Below are positions 8,487 through 17,061 of a stretch of DNA of 64,000 nt, piece after piece (the stretch's first letter is position 1; every line of letters begins with the position of its first letter). Below the pieces are notes generated by a model. It ran no database searches, was not told where the DNA came from, and was given only the letters and a program-made list of their open reading frames with translations. The stretch spans positions 124,001-188,000 of the forward strand of contig NZ_QCXS01000004.1 in NCBI RefSeq assembly GCF_003260015.1, written 5' to 3'. The position numbers and the translations under genes are program-made. This stretch comes from Nakamurella deserti. GTDB taxonomy: Bacteria > Actinomycetota > Actinomycetes > Mycobacteriales > Nakamurellaceae.

Positions 8487-9515
8487 ATGAGAGCAATCGT
8501 CTACCGCACCACCGGTGATCCGTCCGTCCTCGAAGCCGTCGACCGCGAGGTCCCGACGCCCGGTCCGGGCGAGGTCCGCGTCAGGGTCGTCGTCTCGGCC
8601 GTCAACCCGACCGACTGGAAGTCCCGGGCCGGCACCGGCGCCGGCGGCGGCCTGCCGTTCGCCGAGGTCGTGCCGAACCAGGACGGCGCCGGGATCGTCG
8701 ACGCCCTCGGCGACGGGGTCACGGGCCTGGCCGTCGGCGACCGGGTGTGGACCTATCTCTCGGCCCACCAGCGCCCGACCGGCACCGCGCAGGAGTTCAC
8801 GGTGCTGCCCGCGGAGCGGGTCGTGAAGCTCCCCGACAACGCCACCTTCGACCAGGGCGCCAGCATGGGCGTCCCCGCGATGACCGCCCACCGCGCTCTC
8901 ACCGTCTCCGAGTTCGGCCCCAGCCGTCTGCACCCGGGCGCACTGACCGGTAAGACCGTGCTCGTCGCGGGCGGCGCCGGCGCCGTCGGTCATGCCGCCG
9001 TCCAGCTCGCCCGCTGGGCCGGCGCCACCGTCATCACCACCGTCTCCTCCGATGCCAAGGCCGCCCTCGCGACCGCGGCCGGCGCGCACCACGCGGTCAA
9101 CTACCGCGAGCCCGGCGCCGCCGGGACGATCCGCGGCATCGCGCCCGAGGGCGTCGATCTGATCGTCGAGGTGTCCGCGGCGGCCAACGCCGCCCTGAAC
9201 CTCGAGGTCGCCGCCAACCATGCGTCGATCGCCGTCTACGCCGACAACGGCGGTGACGAGGTCGGGCTGGCCATCGTCCCGCACTTCGTGAAGAACATCC
9301 GCTATCAGTTCCTGCTGCTGTACACCGTCGGACAGGCCGCCCTCGACAACGCCGCCCAGGACATCACCGTCGCGCTGGTCGACGGCGCCCTCCCGGTCGG
9401 CGAGGACGCCGGGCTGCCGCTGACCCGGTTCCCGCTGGAGCGCACCGCCGACGCCCACGCGGCCGTCGAGAACGACACCGTCGGCAAGGTCCTCATCGAC
9501 GTCAGCGCCGCCTGA
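8487..9515 (+). CDS. NADPH:quinone reductase-like MDR oxidoreductase
   Basis: 342-residue medium-chain dehydrogenase/reductase without zinc ligands. It has the GroES-like N-terminal domain (VNPTDWKSRAG) and a nucleotide-binding motif VLVAGGAGAVGHAAVQLARW around residues 155-175, in the AxxGxxG form typical of NADPH-dependent quinone reductases. It lacks the Cys and His zinc set of alcohol dehydrogenases. The natural acceptor is unknown; quinones or enones are usual. A strong hairpin follows the stop, so it is probably a single-gene unit. Confidence 0.88.
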   Translation: MRAIVYRTTGDPSVLEAVDREVPTPGPGEVRVRVVVSAVNPTDWKSRAGTGAGGGLPFAEVVPNQDGAGIVDALGDGVTGLAVGDRVWTYLSAHQRPTGTAQEFTVLPAERVVKLPDNATFDQGASMGVPAMTAHRALTVSEFGPSRLHPGALTGKTVLVAGGAGAVGHAAVQLARWAGATVITTVSSDAKAALATAAGAHHAVNYREPGAAGTIRGIAPEGVDLIVEVSAAANAALNLEVAANHASIAVYADNGGDEVGLAIVPHFVKNIRYQFLLLYTVGQAALDNAAQDITVALVDGALPVGEDAGLPLTRFPLERTADAHAAVENDTVGKVLIDVSAA

Positions 9516-9540
9516 GCCGCATCCCGCGGTCGGACCGGTG

Positions 9541-9573
9541 CGCGCCCCGGACCTCGCGGTCCGCAGGGGCGCG
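9541..9573 (+). terminator. Rho-independent-like hairpin after the quinone reductase
   Basis: CGCGCCCC (9541-9548) pairs with GGGGCGCG (9566-9573), and inside it GGACC (9549-9553) pairs with GGTCC (9558-9562) around a TCGC loop. Three unpaired bases lie on one side. It begins 26 bases after the stop at 9515. There is no T-run, which is common for actinobacterial terminators. Confidence 0.65.
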
Positions 9574-9896
9574 TCCGGTGCGTCGCATCGGCGCGACACC
9601 GACGCCGTCGCGGTGTTCACGGGTCGGTGTCACGTCGGACCGCGGGCGAGACGGCGTCGGACCTCCGGCACAACCCCGGTCGGCAGCTCGAAGGGCCGGG
9701 GTTCCGGCCTGTGCGGCGCGACCCGTGCCGTGCCGCACCCAGCGTCGTCGACGGTCCGCCGCGGGCGACTCCGTGACCAGGGCGCGACCGGTGCGGCAGG
9801 AACGGGGTGCAACTCCCGGACCGTGCCGTACCCGAGCTGCACTGCGCTCCTTCCGGCGCGCATCGCCACCCGCCGCACTCCCCGGGTGAGTGCCGC
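9574..9896. other. Intergenic, no gene recognised
   Basis: Between the terminator hairpin and the 3' end of the lipoprotein gene. Open frames exist on both strands but are Arg/Pro/Ala-rich, have no recognisable motif and look like GC-driven noise. I see no further structure. Confidence 0.4.
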
Positions 9897-10649
9897 TCAG
9901 TAACGCTCGAGCAGACGCTGCAGCCCCGTGACGGCCCCGTCACGGGTGGCGGTGGGCCCGCCGAGCTGCACGGCGAAGGTGCCGTCGGGGTTCTGCGCCT
10001 GCGCGGTCCAGGTGTCGCCGGTGCCCAGGACGAAGGCGGCGTCGGCGATCCCGTCCAGCACCTCGGCATCGCCCGGCGGCGCGTACCGTGCCGGGTCGCC
10101 GAGCATCTGCAGCTGCAGGAAGCTGCTGTCCGACGTCGCGCCCGACCACAGGCAACCGGTACCGGACGCCGCGTCCACCGCTGCCCGTACCGGCGCCCCC
10201 AGCAGTACATCGACCTCGTCGACCGACAGCACCTCGCACAACGGGTTGGTGGCGACGCCCTGCGCCTCCACCTCCGCCGGGTCGGGGAACACCGACGGCG
10301 CCGCCGTCACGGTCGCGGCGACCGGCGGGGAGGACAGCGCGGTCGACTCCGCGAGCGTTCCGATCGGCGCCCCGCCGCCGGTGCCCACGGCGTCGGCCGG
10401 GGCCACCGCCGAGGTCGGCACGTCACTCGACACGGCTGACGGCGGCGGCGCGGGCGATTCGACCGAGGTCGGCGGCGGCACCGTCGCGGTCCCGGCCGCA
10501 GAACCCATGGCCGACGCGGGCGTCGGAGGCGCCGACGCGGTGGACACGGTGGACACGGAAGCGGGCGGCGCCTCGTCCGGCGTGCCGCAGGCCGCCGCCA
10601 GGGCCAGGACCACGGCGACGCCCACAGCACGGAGCAGAGCGATCCTCAT
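9897..10649 (-). CDS. DUF3558-like lipoprotein
   Basis: 250-residue predicted exported lipoprotein. The N-terminus MRIALLRAVG leads into a hydrophobic stretch ending in the lipobox LAAAC. A low-complexity Ser/Thr/Pro/Ala linker follows (residues ~25-120). The C-terminal half holds the folded part: NPLCEVLSVDEVDVLLG, then GTGCLW with a likely disulfide partner, and DGIADAAFVLG, which match the DUF3558 layout. Start ATG 10649 is the one that gives a clean signal peptide. Function unknown; members are surface lipoproteins of Gram-positive high-GC bacteria. Confidence 0.75.
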   Translation of the reverse strand: MRIALLRAVGVAVVLALAAACGTPDEAPPASVSTVSTASAPPTPASAMGSAAGTATVPPPTSVESPAPPPSAVSSDVPTSAVAPADAVGTGGGAPIGTLAESTALSSPPVAATVTAAPSVFPDPAEVEAQGVATNPLCEVLSVDEVDVLLGAPVRAAVDAASGTGCLWSGATSDSSFLQLQMLGDPARYAPPGDAEVLDGIADAAFVLGTGDTWTAQAQNPDGTFAVQLGGPTATRDGAVTGLQRLLERY

Positions 10650-10959
10650 GCCGGTCGAGCTTTCCACGACCCGGCCCCGCTGCACACCCTTCGTGACCTA
10701 CTTGGTACTCACAGTCGTCGATCGTCACGAAGCTCGGGCGGTGCCGTCCGGCTGTGGTGGGGTGGGACGACGGTCCGGGCCGGACCATCCGGGGTGTCGA
10801 ACCCGGACGGGTGGCCGGCGGCCGCGCAGACCCGGCCGGCGACAGCCGTCGCTGACCGGCGGGGACGGGGCAGTCCACTACCGGGTGACAACCCCGCACC
10901 GACGGCGGACACCGTTCGCCCACCGCACCGAGACGACAGCAGTGAACAGAGGAGAGTCC
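10650..10959. other. Divergent promoter region, no gene
   Basis: 310 bases between the lipoprotein gene (leftward) and the AI-2E permease gene (rightward), which must carry both promoters. The only clear structure is a hairpin, GGTCCG (10772-10777), GGC loop, CGGACC (10781-10786). Small frames here have no family features. Confidence 0.4.
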
Positions 10960-12123
10960 ATGGACGAGCAGCGCACCCGCGACGACGGGAAGGACGCCGC
11001 CCCCGTTCCCGACCTCCAGAAAGCCCCCGCCGGTCGCGGCGGCGTGGCGGCCCGCCGTCAGCTGGAGAAGGGCGTCGTCGCGCTGTTCCGCTGGACCCTG
11101 AGGGTGCTGGTCATCGCCGCCGGACTCTGGTTGCTCGGCTGGCTGGTCGGCCAACTGTGGAGCATCGTGCTGCCGGTCCTGCTGGCCCTGCTGCTCTCCA
11201 CCGTGCTGTGGCCGCCCGTCCGCTTCATGCGCCGCAAGCTGCCGGCGGCGCTGTCCGCGCTGGCCGCGGTGCTCGGACTGATCGTGGTGATCGGCGGACT
11301 GATCGCGCTGTTCGTCCCGGTGATCTCCAACGAGGGCCAGAACCTGGCCTCGCAGTTCTCCAGCGGCCTCGAGTCGCTGCAGAACTGGCTCTCCGGGCCG
11401 CCGCTGAACCTGGGCGACAACGCCGTCGGCACCCTGCTCGACCAGGCGGTGAGTTACCTGCAGGAGAACGCCCAGGACCTCGCCGGCACCGCACTGACGA
11501 CGATCGGCACCATCGGATCCGCGGTCGTGACCATCGTGTTCGCGCTGCTCTTCACCTTCTTCATGCTCAAGGACGGCCCCCGTTTCCTGCCGTGGCTGCG
11601 CGGCTGGATCGGCCGCGGCGCGGGCCGGCACGTCGGCGAGGTGTCCGGCCGGGTCTGGACGGCCCTCGGCCACTACGTCTGGTCGCAGGCCGCGGTCGCG
11701 GCCATCGATGGCGTGCTGATCGGCCTCGGGGTCTGGATCGTCGGCGTCCCGCTGGCGCTGCCGATCGCCGTGCTGACGTTCTTCGGCGGCTTCATCCCGA
11801 TCGTCGGCGCCTTCGCCGCCGGAGCGGTGGCCGTGCTCGTCGCGCTGGTGACCAAGGGTGTGGTGCCCGCCCTCATCGTGCTGGCGATCATCGTCGTGGT
11901 GCAGCAGCTCGAAGGGAACGTCCTGCAACCCATCCTGGTGAGCAAGAGCCTCAAGATCCACGCCGCCGTGGTGCTCGGCGGAGTGGCGCTCGGCAGCACC
12001 CTCTTCGGGGTCGTCGGCGCGTTCCTCGCGGTGCCCGCCATCGCGATCGTCATGGTCGTCGCCAACTACCTCCGCGAACAGGTCGTGGGCCGTCCCGCCG
12101 GCGAGGCGGCCGACGCCGACTGA
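10960..12123 (+). CDS. AI-2E-family transporter (TqsA/YdiK-like)
   Basis: 387-residue inner-membrane protein with about eight helices. The first pairs (WTLRVLVIAAGLWLLGWLVG; SALAAVLGLIVVIGG) are followed by a soluble loop. Then comes the conserved C-terminal block with FTFFMLKDGPRF, GGFIPIVGAFAAG, VVQQLEGNVLQPIL and LGSTLFGVVGAFLAVP. These are hallmark motifs of the AI-2E exporter family, whose members export autoinducer-2 or drive sodium/proton exchange. The ATG at 10960 follows AGAGGAG. An acidic hydrophilic N-terminal tail of about 40 residues is cytosolic. The substrate is not predictable. Confidence 0.9.
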   Translation: MDEQRTRDDGKDAAPVPDLQKAPAGRGGVAARRQLEKGVVALFRWTLRVLVIAAGLWLLGWLVGQLWSIVLPVLLALLLSTVLWPPVRFMRRKLPAALSALAAVLGLIVVIGGLIALFVPVISNEGQNLASQFSSGLESLQNWLSGPPLNLGDNAVGTLLDQAVSYLQENAQDLAGTALTTIGTIGSAVVTIVFALLFTFFMLKDGPRFLPWLRGWIGRGAGRHVGEVSGRVWTALGHYVWSQAAVAAIDGVLIGLGVWIVGVPLALPIAVLTFFGGFIPIVGAFAAGAVAVLVALVTKGVVPALIVLAIIVVVQQLEGNVLQPILVSKSLKIHAAVVLGGVALGSTLFGVVGAFLAVPAIAIVMVVANYLREQVVGRPAGEAADAD

Positions 12124-12192
12124 CCACCTCGTCCGGCCGTCGCGCTGCCTACATCCAGCACTGAATTCATCGTCGGGTGTACCGTTTGCACG

Positions 12193-13026
12193 GTGACGAC
12201 CATCCCGCCCGACCGCCGCGCCGTCCTCGTCCGCCGCGTGCGCTGGTTCGTCGCCGCCACCATCGCCTACAACGTCGTCGAGGCCGCGGTGGCCGTCACC
12301 GCCGGCACCGTCGCGTCGTCGGCGGCCCTGATCGGCTTCGGACTCGACTCCGTGATCGAGGTCGCGTCGGCCGCCGCGGTGGCCTGGCAGTTCGCCGGTC
12401 GTGATCCCGGGGCGAGGGAGAAGGTGGCGCTGCGCGTCATCGCGATGTCCTTCTTCGCCCTCGCCGCCTACGTCACCCAGGACGCCCTGCGGGCTCTGGC
12501 CGGGGCCGGGGCGGCGCGGCACTCCACCGTCGGACTGGTACTGGCCGGCGTCAGCCTCCTCGTCATGCCGTTCCTGTCCTACGGGCAGCGCCGGGCCGGC
12601 CGCGAACTCGGCTCCCGGTCGGCGGTGGCGGATTCGCGGCAGACGCTGCTGTGCACCTACCTGTCGGCCGTGCTGCTCGTCGGGCTGGCGGTGAACTCGT
12701 TGTTCGGCTGGTCGTGGGCCGACCCGGTGGCGGCCCTGGTCATCGCCGTCGTGGCGGTCCGGGAGGGCCGCGACGCCTGGCGCGGCGACGCCTGCTGCGC
12801 ACCGAACGCGGCTCTGCACGCCGCCGACGACCCGCACGACGGGTGCGGCCCGGGCGACGAGCCGGCACCGCCGTGCACCTGCTGCGCGATCGCCGCCCCC
12901 CGCCGGGCGGCGCTGCCGCTGACCGGGACCCGACGGACCCGACCCGACGGACGGCACGCCCGCTCCGCTCAGGGCGGCTCCGCGAAAGCCCGATCGGCGC
13001 CCCCGGCTCCCTTGACAGGCAAGTGA
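12193..13026 (+). CDS. Cation-diffusion-facilitator-like transporter with Cys-rich tail
   Basis: 277 residues. Residues ~10-195 form five to six membrane helices with the CDF-like motif ALIGFGLDSVIEVASA in helix 2, where Asp would bind metal, and a second polar site, GWSWADPVAALVIA. After the last helix there is a Cys/His tail, GDACCAP...HDGCGPGDE...PPCTCC, that could bind metal. The final ~45 residues are Arg/Ala-rich with no fold visible and may be read-through into GC-rich spacer. It starts at GTG 12193 inside the near-palindrome ACCGTTTGCACGGT. It lies just upstream of an ArsR-VOC unit. Confidence 0.78.
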   Translation: MTTIPPDRRAVLVRRVRWFVAATIAYNVVEAAVAVTAGTVASSAALIGFGLDSVIEVASAAAVAWQFAGRDPGAREKVALRVIAMSFFALAAYVTQDALRALAGAGAARHSTVGLVLAGVSLLVMPFLSYGQRRAGRELGSRSAVADSRQTLLCTYLSAVLLVGLAVNSLFGWSWADPVAALVIAVVAVREGRDAWRGDACCAPNAALHAADDPHDGCGPGDEPAPPCTCCAIAAPRRAALPLTGTRRTRPDGRHARSAQGGSAKARSAPPAPLTGK

Positions 13027-13047
13027 GCGCTTGCCTATGGTCGGTGC
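13012..13047 (+). promoter_or_regulatory. Leaderless sigma-A-type promoter with an operator in its spacer
   Basis: TTGACA (-35) is at 13012-13017 and TATGGT (-10) at 13036-13041, with an 18-base spacer. The inverted repeat AGGCAAG-N6-CTTGCCT spans 13017-13036 and so fills that spacer. The predicted transcription start falls on or next to the GTG at 13048, meaning a leaderless message with no ribosome site. A repressor bound here would block polymerase. The adjacent ArsR-family protein is the obvious candidate. Confidence 0.75.
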
Positions 13048-13341
13048 GTGGACGACGATCCGGCCCTGTACCGGGCGCTGTCGGACGCCACCCGGCGGCT
13101 CATCCTGGACGAACTCGCCGGGCGTGACCGCCAGACGTTGTTCGAGCTGTGCGCCCGGCTCGCCGGCCGGCACGGCATCACCTCGACCCGACAGGCGATC
13201 TCGCAGCATCTCGACGTCCTCGCCGACGCCGGCCTGATCCGCACCGAGCGGTCGGGGCGGTACCGGTTCCTGTCCCTGGACACCACACCCCTGCGCCGGA
13301 TCAGCGCCCGCTGGCCGGCACCCGAGGAAGGACCGCCGTGA
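13048..13341 (+). CDS. ArsR/SdpR-family winged-helix repressor
   Basis: 97 residues, the compact ArsR-type winged helix. ALYRALSDATRRLILDELAG is the classic first helices, TSTRQAISQHLDVLADAG is the recognition helix, and LIRTERSGRYRFLSLD is the wing. There are no Cys or His clusters for metal, so it is closer to the SdpR-like subgroup than to metal sensors. It starts at a leaderless GTG and overlaps the VOC gene by GTGA. Likely autoregulated through the site at 13017-13036. Confidence 0.9.
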   Translation: MDDDPALYRALSDATRRLILDELAGRDRQTLFELCARLAGRHGITSTRQAISQHLDVLADAGLIRTERSGRYRFLSLDTTPLRRISARWPAPEEGPP

Positions 13342-13724
13342 GGATCACCCTGATGAGCCTGTTCGTCGCCGACCAGGCCGCCGCGCTCGAGTTCTACACG
13401 CGGACGCTCGGATTCGTGAAGAAGACCGACGTCCCGATGGGCGAGTTCAGCTGGCTGACGGTGGTGTCGCCGGAGGACCCGGACGGCACCGAGCTGGTGC
13501 TCGAACCCGATCAGCACCCGGCGGCCCGCGCCTTCCAGACCGCACTGGTCGCCGACGGCATCCCGTTCACGTCGTTCGCCGTCGACAGCGTCGCCACCGA
13601 ACACGAGCGGCTGTCCGCGCTGGGAGTGGTCTTCACCCAGCCGCCGCTGTCGATGGGACCCGTCACCACCGCCGTCTTCGACGACACCTGCGGCAACCTC
13701 ATCCAGATCGCGGGCGGGCCCTGA
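13338..13724 (+). CDS. VOC-family (glyoxalase/bleomycin-resistance fold) protein
   Basis: 128 residues with two paired beta-alpha-beta-beta-beta modules: MSLFVADQAAALEFYTRTLGF opens the first (residues ~6-26) and FDDTCGNLIQI closes the second. This group often sits in two-gene operons with SdpR-like ArsR repressors. The GTG at 13338 overlaps the repressor stop and is preceded by GGAAGGA, so translation is coupled. Substrate unknown; a small toxic or reactive compound is plausible but inferred. Confidence 0.88.
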   Translation: MRITLMSLFVADQAAALEFYTRTLGFVKKTDVPMGEFSWLTVVSPEDPDGTELVLEPDQHPAARAFQTALVADGIPFTSFAVDSVATEHERLSALGVVFTQPPLSMGPVTTAVFDDTCGNLIQIAGGP

Positions 13725-13727
13725 CCG

Positions 13728-14303
13728 TCAGCGTCGCGACGCCCGGACGATCCGCCGGGTCAGCACCGCGACGCCGGCGCCGATCCCGACCCACGGCCCC
13801 GCCACCAGGATCGGGTCGATCCACTGGTGCTTGACGTCGGCACGGCGGTGCCCGAAGCGGGACGCCAGGCCGTGCCGTCGGCCCTCGCTGAGCACGCCGG
13901 TCTCGGTCACCGGGTTGTCGGGCCGCAGCGAGGCCAGGGACCGCAGATGGCTCCCCCAGGCGTCGACGCGGTCACCGGCGACGAGCAGCAGCCAGTGCGC
14001 GGCCCGACCCTCGCTGTACCGGTCGTAGGCGTAGCGCCGGATGGCGCCGGACACCCCGTGCAGCGGTGCGACCGTGCCGAACACCGGGGTCAGCATCGCG
14101 TGCTCGATGGACCGCTCGCGACTGCCGTCGTCCGGTTGCCGTTCCGGGAAGTCCCAGTGGGCGCCGGTGGCGCCGGGGTCGAACCGCTCCCGGGGGAACG
14201 ACGGCCGGTCGGCCGGGTCGAGATCGGCGCCCCATCCGGGGATCTCGGCGCGCAACTGCTCCGAGGACCGCGCGCGGCTGGGCTTGTCGGCGGTGTACGG
14301 CAT
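13728..14303 (-). CDS. Conserved hypothetical protein next to zinc dehydrogenase
   Basis: 191 residues, not assignable to an enzyme family. The N-terminal half is hydrophilic with DLDPADRPSFPRERF and WDFPERQ. The middle contains VSGAIRRYAYDRYSEGRAAHWLLLVAGDRVDAWG, as a short amphipathic stretch. One C-terminal hydrophobic segment, IDPILVAGPWVGIGAGVAVL, is probably a membrane anchor followed by basic residues. It ends three bases from the dehydrogenase stop-start region and is probably co-transcribed with it (ATG 14303, two bases after the upstream gene). Confidence 0.7.
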   Translation of the reverse strand: MPYTADKPSRARSSEQLRAEIPGWGADLDPADRPSFPRERFDPGATGAHWDFPERQPDDGSRERSIEHAMLTPVFGTVAPLHGVSGAIRRYAYDRYSEGRAAHWLLLVAGDRVDAWGSHLRSLASLRPDNPVTETGVLSEGRRHGLASRFGHRRADVKHQWIDPILVAGPWVGIGAGVAVLTRRIVRASRR

Positions 14304-14305
14304 GA

Positions 14306-15457
14306 TCAGGCCGCCTTTCCGGGAACGACGACCGGCTTGATGCAGCCGTCGAGCTTGGCCGAGAACATGTGGTAGCCCTCGGCGATGTGTTCCAGCGGTA
14401 TCCGGTGCGTGATCAGGTCACTCGGGTCGAAGTGGCCCGCCCGCAGGTGTTCCAGGAGCCGCGGCCACTGCCGTTTCACCGGCGTCTGGTTCATCCGCAG
14501 TGTCAGGCCCTTGTTCATCGCATCGCCGAACTTGACCGCGCTGAACAGCGGCCCGTAGGCGCCGATCACCGACACGGTGCCGCCCTTGCGGACGGCGTCG
14601 ATGGCCCAGTTCAACGCGATCGGTGAGCCGCCCTGCAGCTTGAACTTCGCCGCCGTGACGTGCTGCAGGAAGTTGCCGTCGGCCTCCGCGCCCACCGCGT
14701 CGATGACGACGTCGGCGCCGAGATGGTCGGTCTGCCGCTTGAGCTCGACCACGATGTCGTCGACCTCGCCGAAGTGGATGGTCTCGGCGTGGGCGAAGGT
14801 GCGCGCCTTCTCCAGCCGGTAGTCCAGGTGGTCGACGACGATGACCCGGCCCGCCCCCATCAGCCAGCACGACCGGGCGGCGTACAGCCCGACCGGGCCC
14901 GCACCGAAGACCACGACCGTGTCGCCCTCGACGATGTCGCCGAGCTGGGCGCCGAAGTAGCCGGTGGGCAGCGCGTCGGTGAGCAGCAGGGCGTTCTCCG
15001 CGGAGAGCCAGTCCGGGATCTTCGACGGTCCCACGTCGGCGAACGGCACCCGGACGTACTCGGCCTGGCCGCCGTCGTAGCCGCCCGTCGTGTGGGAGTA
15101 GCCGTAGATGCCACCCACCGCCGTCGCGTTCGGGTTGACGTTGTGGCAGTTGGAGAACAGACCCCGCGCACAGAAGAAGCAGGAGCCGCAGTAGACGTTG
15201 AACGGCACCATGACCCGGTCACCCGGCACCAGGGACCGGACGGAGGAACCGACCTCGTGGACGACGCCGATGAATTCGTGCCCGAAGGTGGTACCGATCC
15301 GGGTGTCGGGCATCATGCCGTGGTACAGGTGCAGGTCCGATCCGCAGATGGCGGCCAGCTCGACCCGGACCACGGCGTCGTTCGGGTGCTCGATCCGGGG
15401 CTCGGACTTCTCCTCGACACGGATCTTGTAGGGACCTCGGTAGACCATGGCGCGCAC
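14306..15457 (-). CDS. Zinc-dependent alcohol dehydrogenase (formaldehyde dehydrogenase-like)
   Basis: 383-residue medium-chain dehydrogenase. Catalytic zinc ligands are visible in ICGSDLHLYHG (Cys) and TFGHEFIG (His). The structural zinc site is CGSCFFCARGLFSNC. The Rossmann motif is VVVFGAGPVGLYAARSCWLMGA. The pattern with GGYDGGQAEYVRVPFAD and DALPTGYF matches glutathione-independent formaldehyde/alcohol dehydrogenases of the FdhA-like group. Start is GTG 15457, six bases after GGAGGA. The small membrane-anchored protein downstream likely shares its transcript. Confidence 0.88.
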   Translation of the reverse strand: MRAMVYRGPYKIRVEEKSEPRIEHPNDAVVRVELAAICGSDLHLYHGMMPDTRIGTTFGHEFIGVVHEVGSSVRSLVPGDRVMVPFNVYCGSCFFCARGLFSNCHNVNPNATAVGGIYGYSHTTGGYDGGQAEYVRVPFADVGPSKIPDWLSAENALLLTDALPTGYFGAQLGDIVEGDTVVVFGAGPVGLYAARSCWLMGAGRVIVVDHLDYRLEKARTFAHAETIHFGEVDDIVVELKRQTDHLGADVVIDAVGAEADGNFLQHVTAAKFKLQGGSPIALNWAIDAVRKGGTVSVIGAYGPLFSAVKFGDAMNKGLTLRMNQTPVKRQWPRLLEHLRAGHFDPSDLITHRIPLEHIAEGYHMFSAKLDGCIKPVVVPGKAA

Positions 15458-15552
15458 GGCGTCTCCTCCGGCGGTCCCGCCGCGGGCGGCCTGCTCTCTG
15501 ACCTGGACGGCGGTCGGGACACCCGGTGTCTACCCAGAACCGGCCGGAAGGG

Positions 15553-16638
15553 TCAGCTGTGGTGGCCGGCCTCGTGCGTGAGGTGGCTGGCCGGCTCCAG
15601 TTGGAACGTCGAGTGCTCGACGTCGAAGTGGCCCTGCAGGCACTCCTGGAGGTGGTCCAGGATCATCGGCGAGCGGCCGTTGGTGAAGCAGTCGTCGTCG
15701 ATCACCACGTGCGCCGAGAGCGCCGGCAGGTCCGATGTCACCGTCCAGACGTGCAGGTCGTGCACCCCCACGATCTCGGGCACCCCGAGCATGTGCTCGC
15801 GGACCTCGGCCAGCGCGACCGACTTCGGCGCGGCCTCCAGCAGCACCCGGCCGGAGTCACGCAGCAGCCCCCAGGCCGACCGCAGCATCAGCGCCACCAC
15901 GATCAGCGACGCGATCGCGTCGGCCCGGACGTAGCCCGTGGTGAGGATGACGATGGCCGCGATCAGGGTGCCGATGAAGGCGTACAGATCGGTGAGGATG
16001 TGCTGGAACGCGCCCTCCACGTTGAGGCTGCCGCGGTCGGCCCGGCTGAGCACCCAGGTCGCCACCACGTTGACGGCGACCCCGAGCAGCGCGACCGCCA
16101 GCACCGGGCCGCCGTCGACGGCCGGCGGGTCGAACAGCCGCTCGACGGATTCGATGCCGACGAGGATGCCGACCACCAGCAGCGTGATGCCGTTCACCGC
16201 CGCGGACAGGATCTCGGCACGTTTGAAGCCGAACGTCCAGTCGCCGGTGGCCGGACGGGCCGCGAGCCGGATCGCCCACAACGAACCGGCGATGGCCCCG
16301 GCGTCGGACAGCATGTGACCCGCGTCGGCGAGCAGGGCGACGGACCCGGACGCCAGCGCGACGACGACCTCGACGATCAGGAACCCGACGATGAGCGCCA
16401 GGGCGACGGCGAGGTGGCGGGTGTCGGCGTTCGCGCTGATCGCATGGCTGTGCCCGCCGTGCCCGCCGCGGCCGCCGTGCCCGCCGTGCCCGTCGCCGTG
16501 CCCGTCACCGTGGCCGCCGTGGCCGTGCCCGTCACCGTGGTCGGCGGTGGCGTGCACGTGCACCGGCGCGGCGGGTCCGGGTCCGGGTCCGCAGAGCGCG
16601 TCGCGCCGCGCGGCGTCCCGGGGGTCGTGGGCGGTCAT
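15553..16638 (-). CDS. CDF-family divalent cation efflux protein with His-rich N-terminus
   Basis: 361 residues, CzcD/ZitB-type. Residues ~30-65 are a His/Gly/Asp-rich metal-binding loop (HGDGHGHGGHGDGHGD and following). Six membrane helices follow, with the paired metal site in SVALLADAGHMLSDAGAI (HxxxD in helix 2) and HILTDLYAF (helix 5). The C-terminal domain of about 90 residues contains VHDLHVWTVTSDLPALSAHV. It exports Zn2+ or related ions using proton exchange. The ATG at 16638 overlaps the stop of the ArsR sensor gene (ATGA), which strongly links control and transport. Confidence 0.93.
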   Translation of the reverse strand: MTAHDPRDAARRDALCGPGPGPAAPVHVHATADHGDGHGHGGHGDGHGDGHGGHGGRGGHGGHSHAISANADTRHLAVALALIVGFLIVEVVVALASGSVALLADAGHMLSDAGAIAGSLWAIRLAARPATGDWTFGFKRAEILSAAVNGITLLVVGILVGIESVERLFDPPAVDGGPVLAVALLGVAVNVVATWVLSRADRGSLNVEGAFQHILTDLYAFIGTLIAAIVILTTGYVRADAIASLIVVALMLRSAWGLLRDSGRVLLEAAPKSVALAEVREHMLGVPEIVGVHDLHVWTVTSDLPALSAHVVIDDDCFTNGRSPMILDHLQECLQGHFDVEHSTFQLEPASHLTHEAGHHS

Positions 16639-16982
16639 GCGGTGGCCGCGCGGTCGAGATCGGGATCGAGGTCGGGCAGGTCGCACGACGCGGGGTCGAC
16701 CGCGAGCACCACGCTCATCAGATCGGTGAGCGCGTGCGCCAGCCGCGGGTCGGCCAACTCGTACCGCGAACGGCGTCCGTCGGGCACCGACACCACCAGA
16801 CCGCAGCCGCGCAGGCAGGCCAGATGGTTGGACAGACTCTGGCGGGACACCCCGATCAGGTCGGCCAGACCGGCCGGATAGGCCGGGCTCTCGCGCAGCG
16901 CGAGCAGGATCCGCACCCGGGTCGGGTCGGACAGGGCGTGCCCGAAACGGGCGAGCACCGCGGCGTGGGTCAACGTGGTCAC
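16635..16982 (-). CDS. ArsR/SmtB-family metal-responsive repressor
   Basis: 115 residues. The winged helix runs from FGHALSDPTRVRILLALRE through LIGVSRQSLSNHLACLRGCGLV to the wing VSVPDGRRSRYEL. Candidate metal ligands are the Cys pair in HLACLRGCG near the recognition helix and the C-terminal acidic tail with Cys (DPASCDLPDLDPDLD). This resembles CmtR/NmtR-like sensors in general layout, although I cannot assign the metal. It starts at GTG 16982 with no Shine-Dalgarno site and probably represses the transporter that it overlaps. Confidence 0.9.
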   Translation of the reverse strand: MTTLTHAAVLARFGHALSDPTRVRILLALRESPAYPAGLADLIGVSRQSLSNHLACLRGCGLVVSVPDGRRSRYELADPRLAHALTDLMSVVLAVDPASCDLPDLDPDLDRAATA

Positions 16983-16991
16983 CCCGCCGAC

Positions 16992-17011
16992 AGTACATCT
17001 GCCGCTGTACT
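16992..17011 (-). promoter_or_regulatory. Probable ArsR operator upstream of the metal efflux operon
   Basis: AGTACA (16992-16997) and TGTACT (17006-17011) form a perfect six-base inverted repeat with an 8-base centre, ten bases upstream of the sensor start. The stretch TACTGT on the minus strand at 16995-16990 could serve as a -10, giving a leaderless or nearly leaderless message. The -35 is weak. Confidence 0.5.
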
Positions 17012-17061
17012 CAGGGCCAGGTGACCGCCGTCATCCCGCCCCGGCACCGCCGCGCGCGGCG

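Noticed and set aside
12193-13026. Sortase-like LPLTG motif near the end of the cation transporter
   Set aside because: It is not followed by a hydrophobic segment and positively charged tail in the sortase arrangement, and it lies in a cytosolic or read-through tail.
10423-13209. 928-codon minus-strand frame across the AI-2E and cation transporter genes
   Set aside because: Composition is Arg/Gly/Asp/His noise, and the plus strand has recognisable membrane proteins with good start sites.
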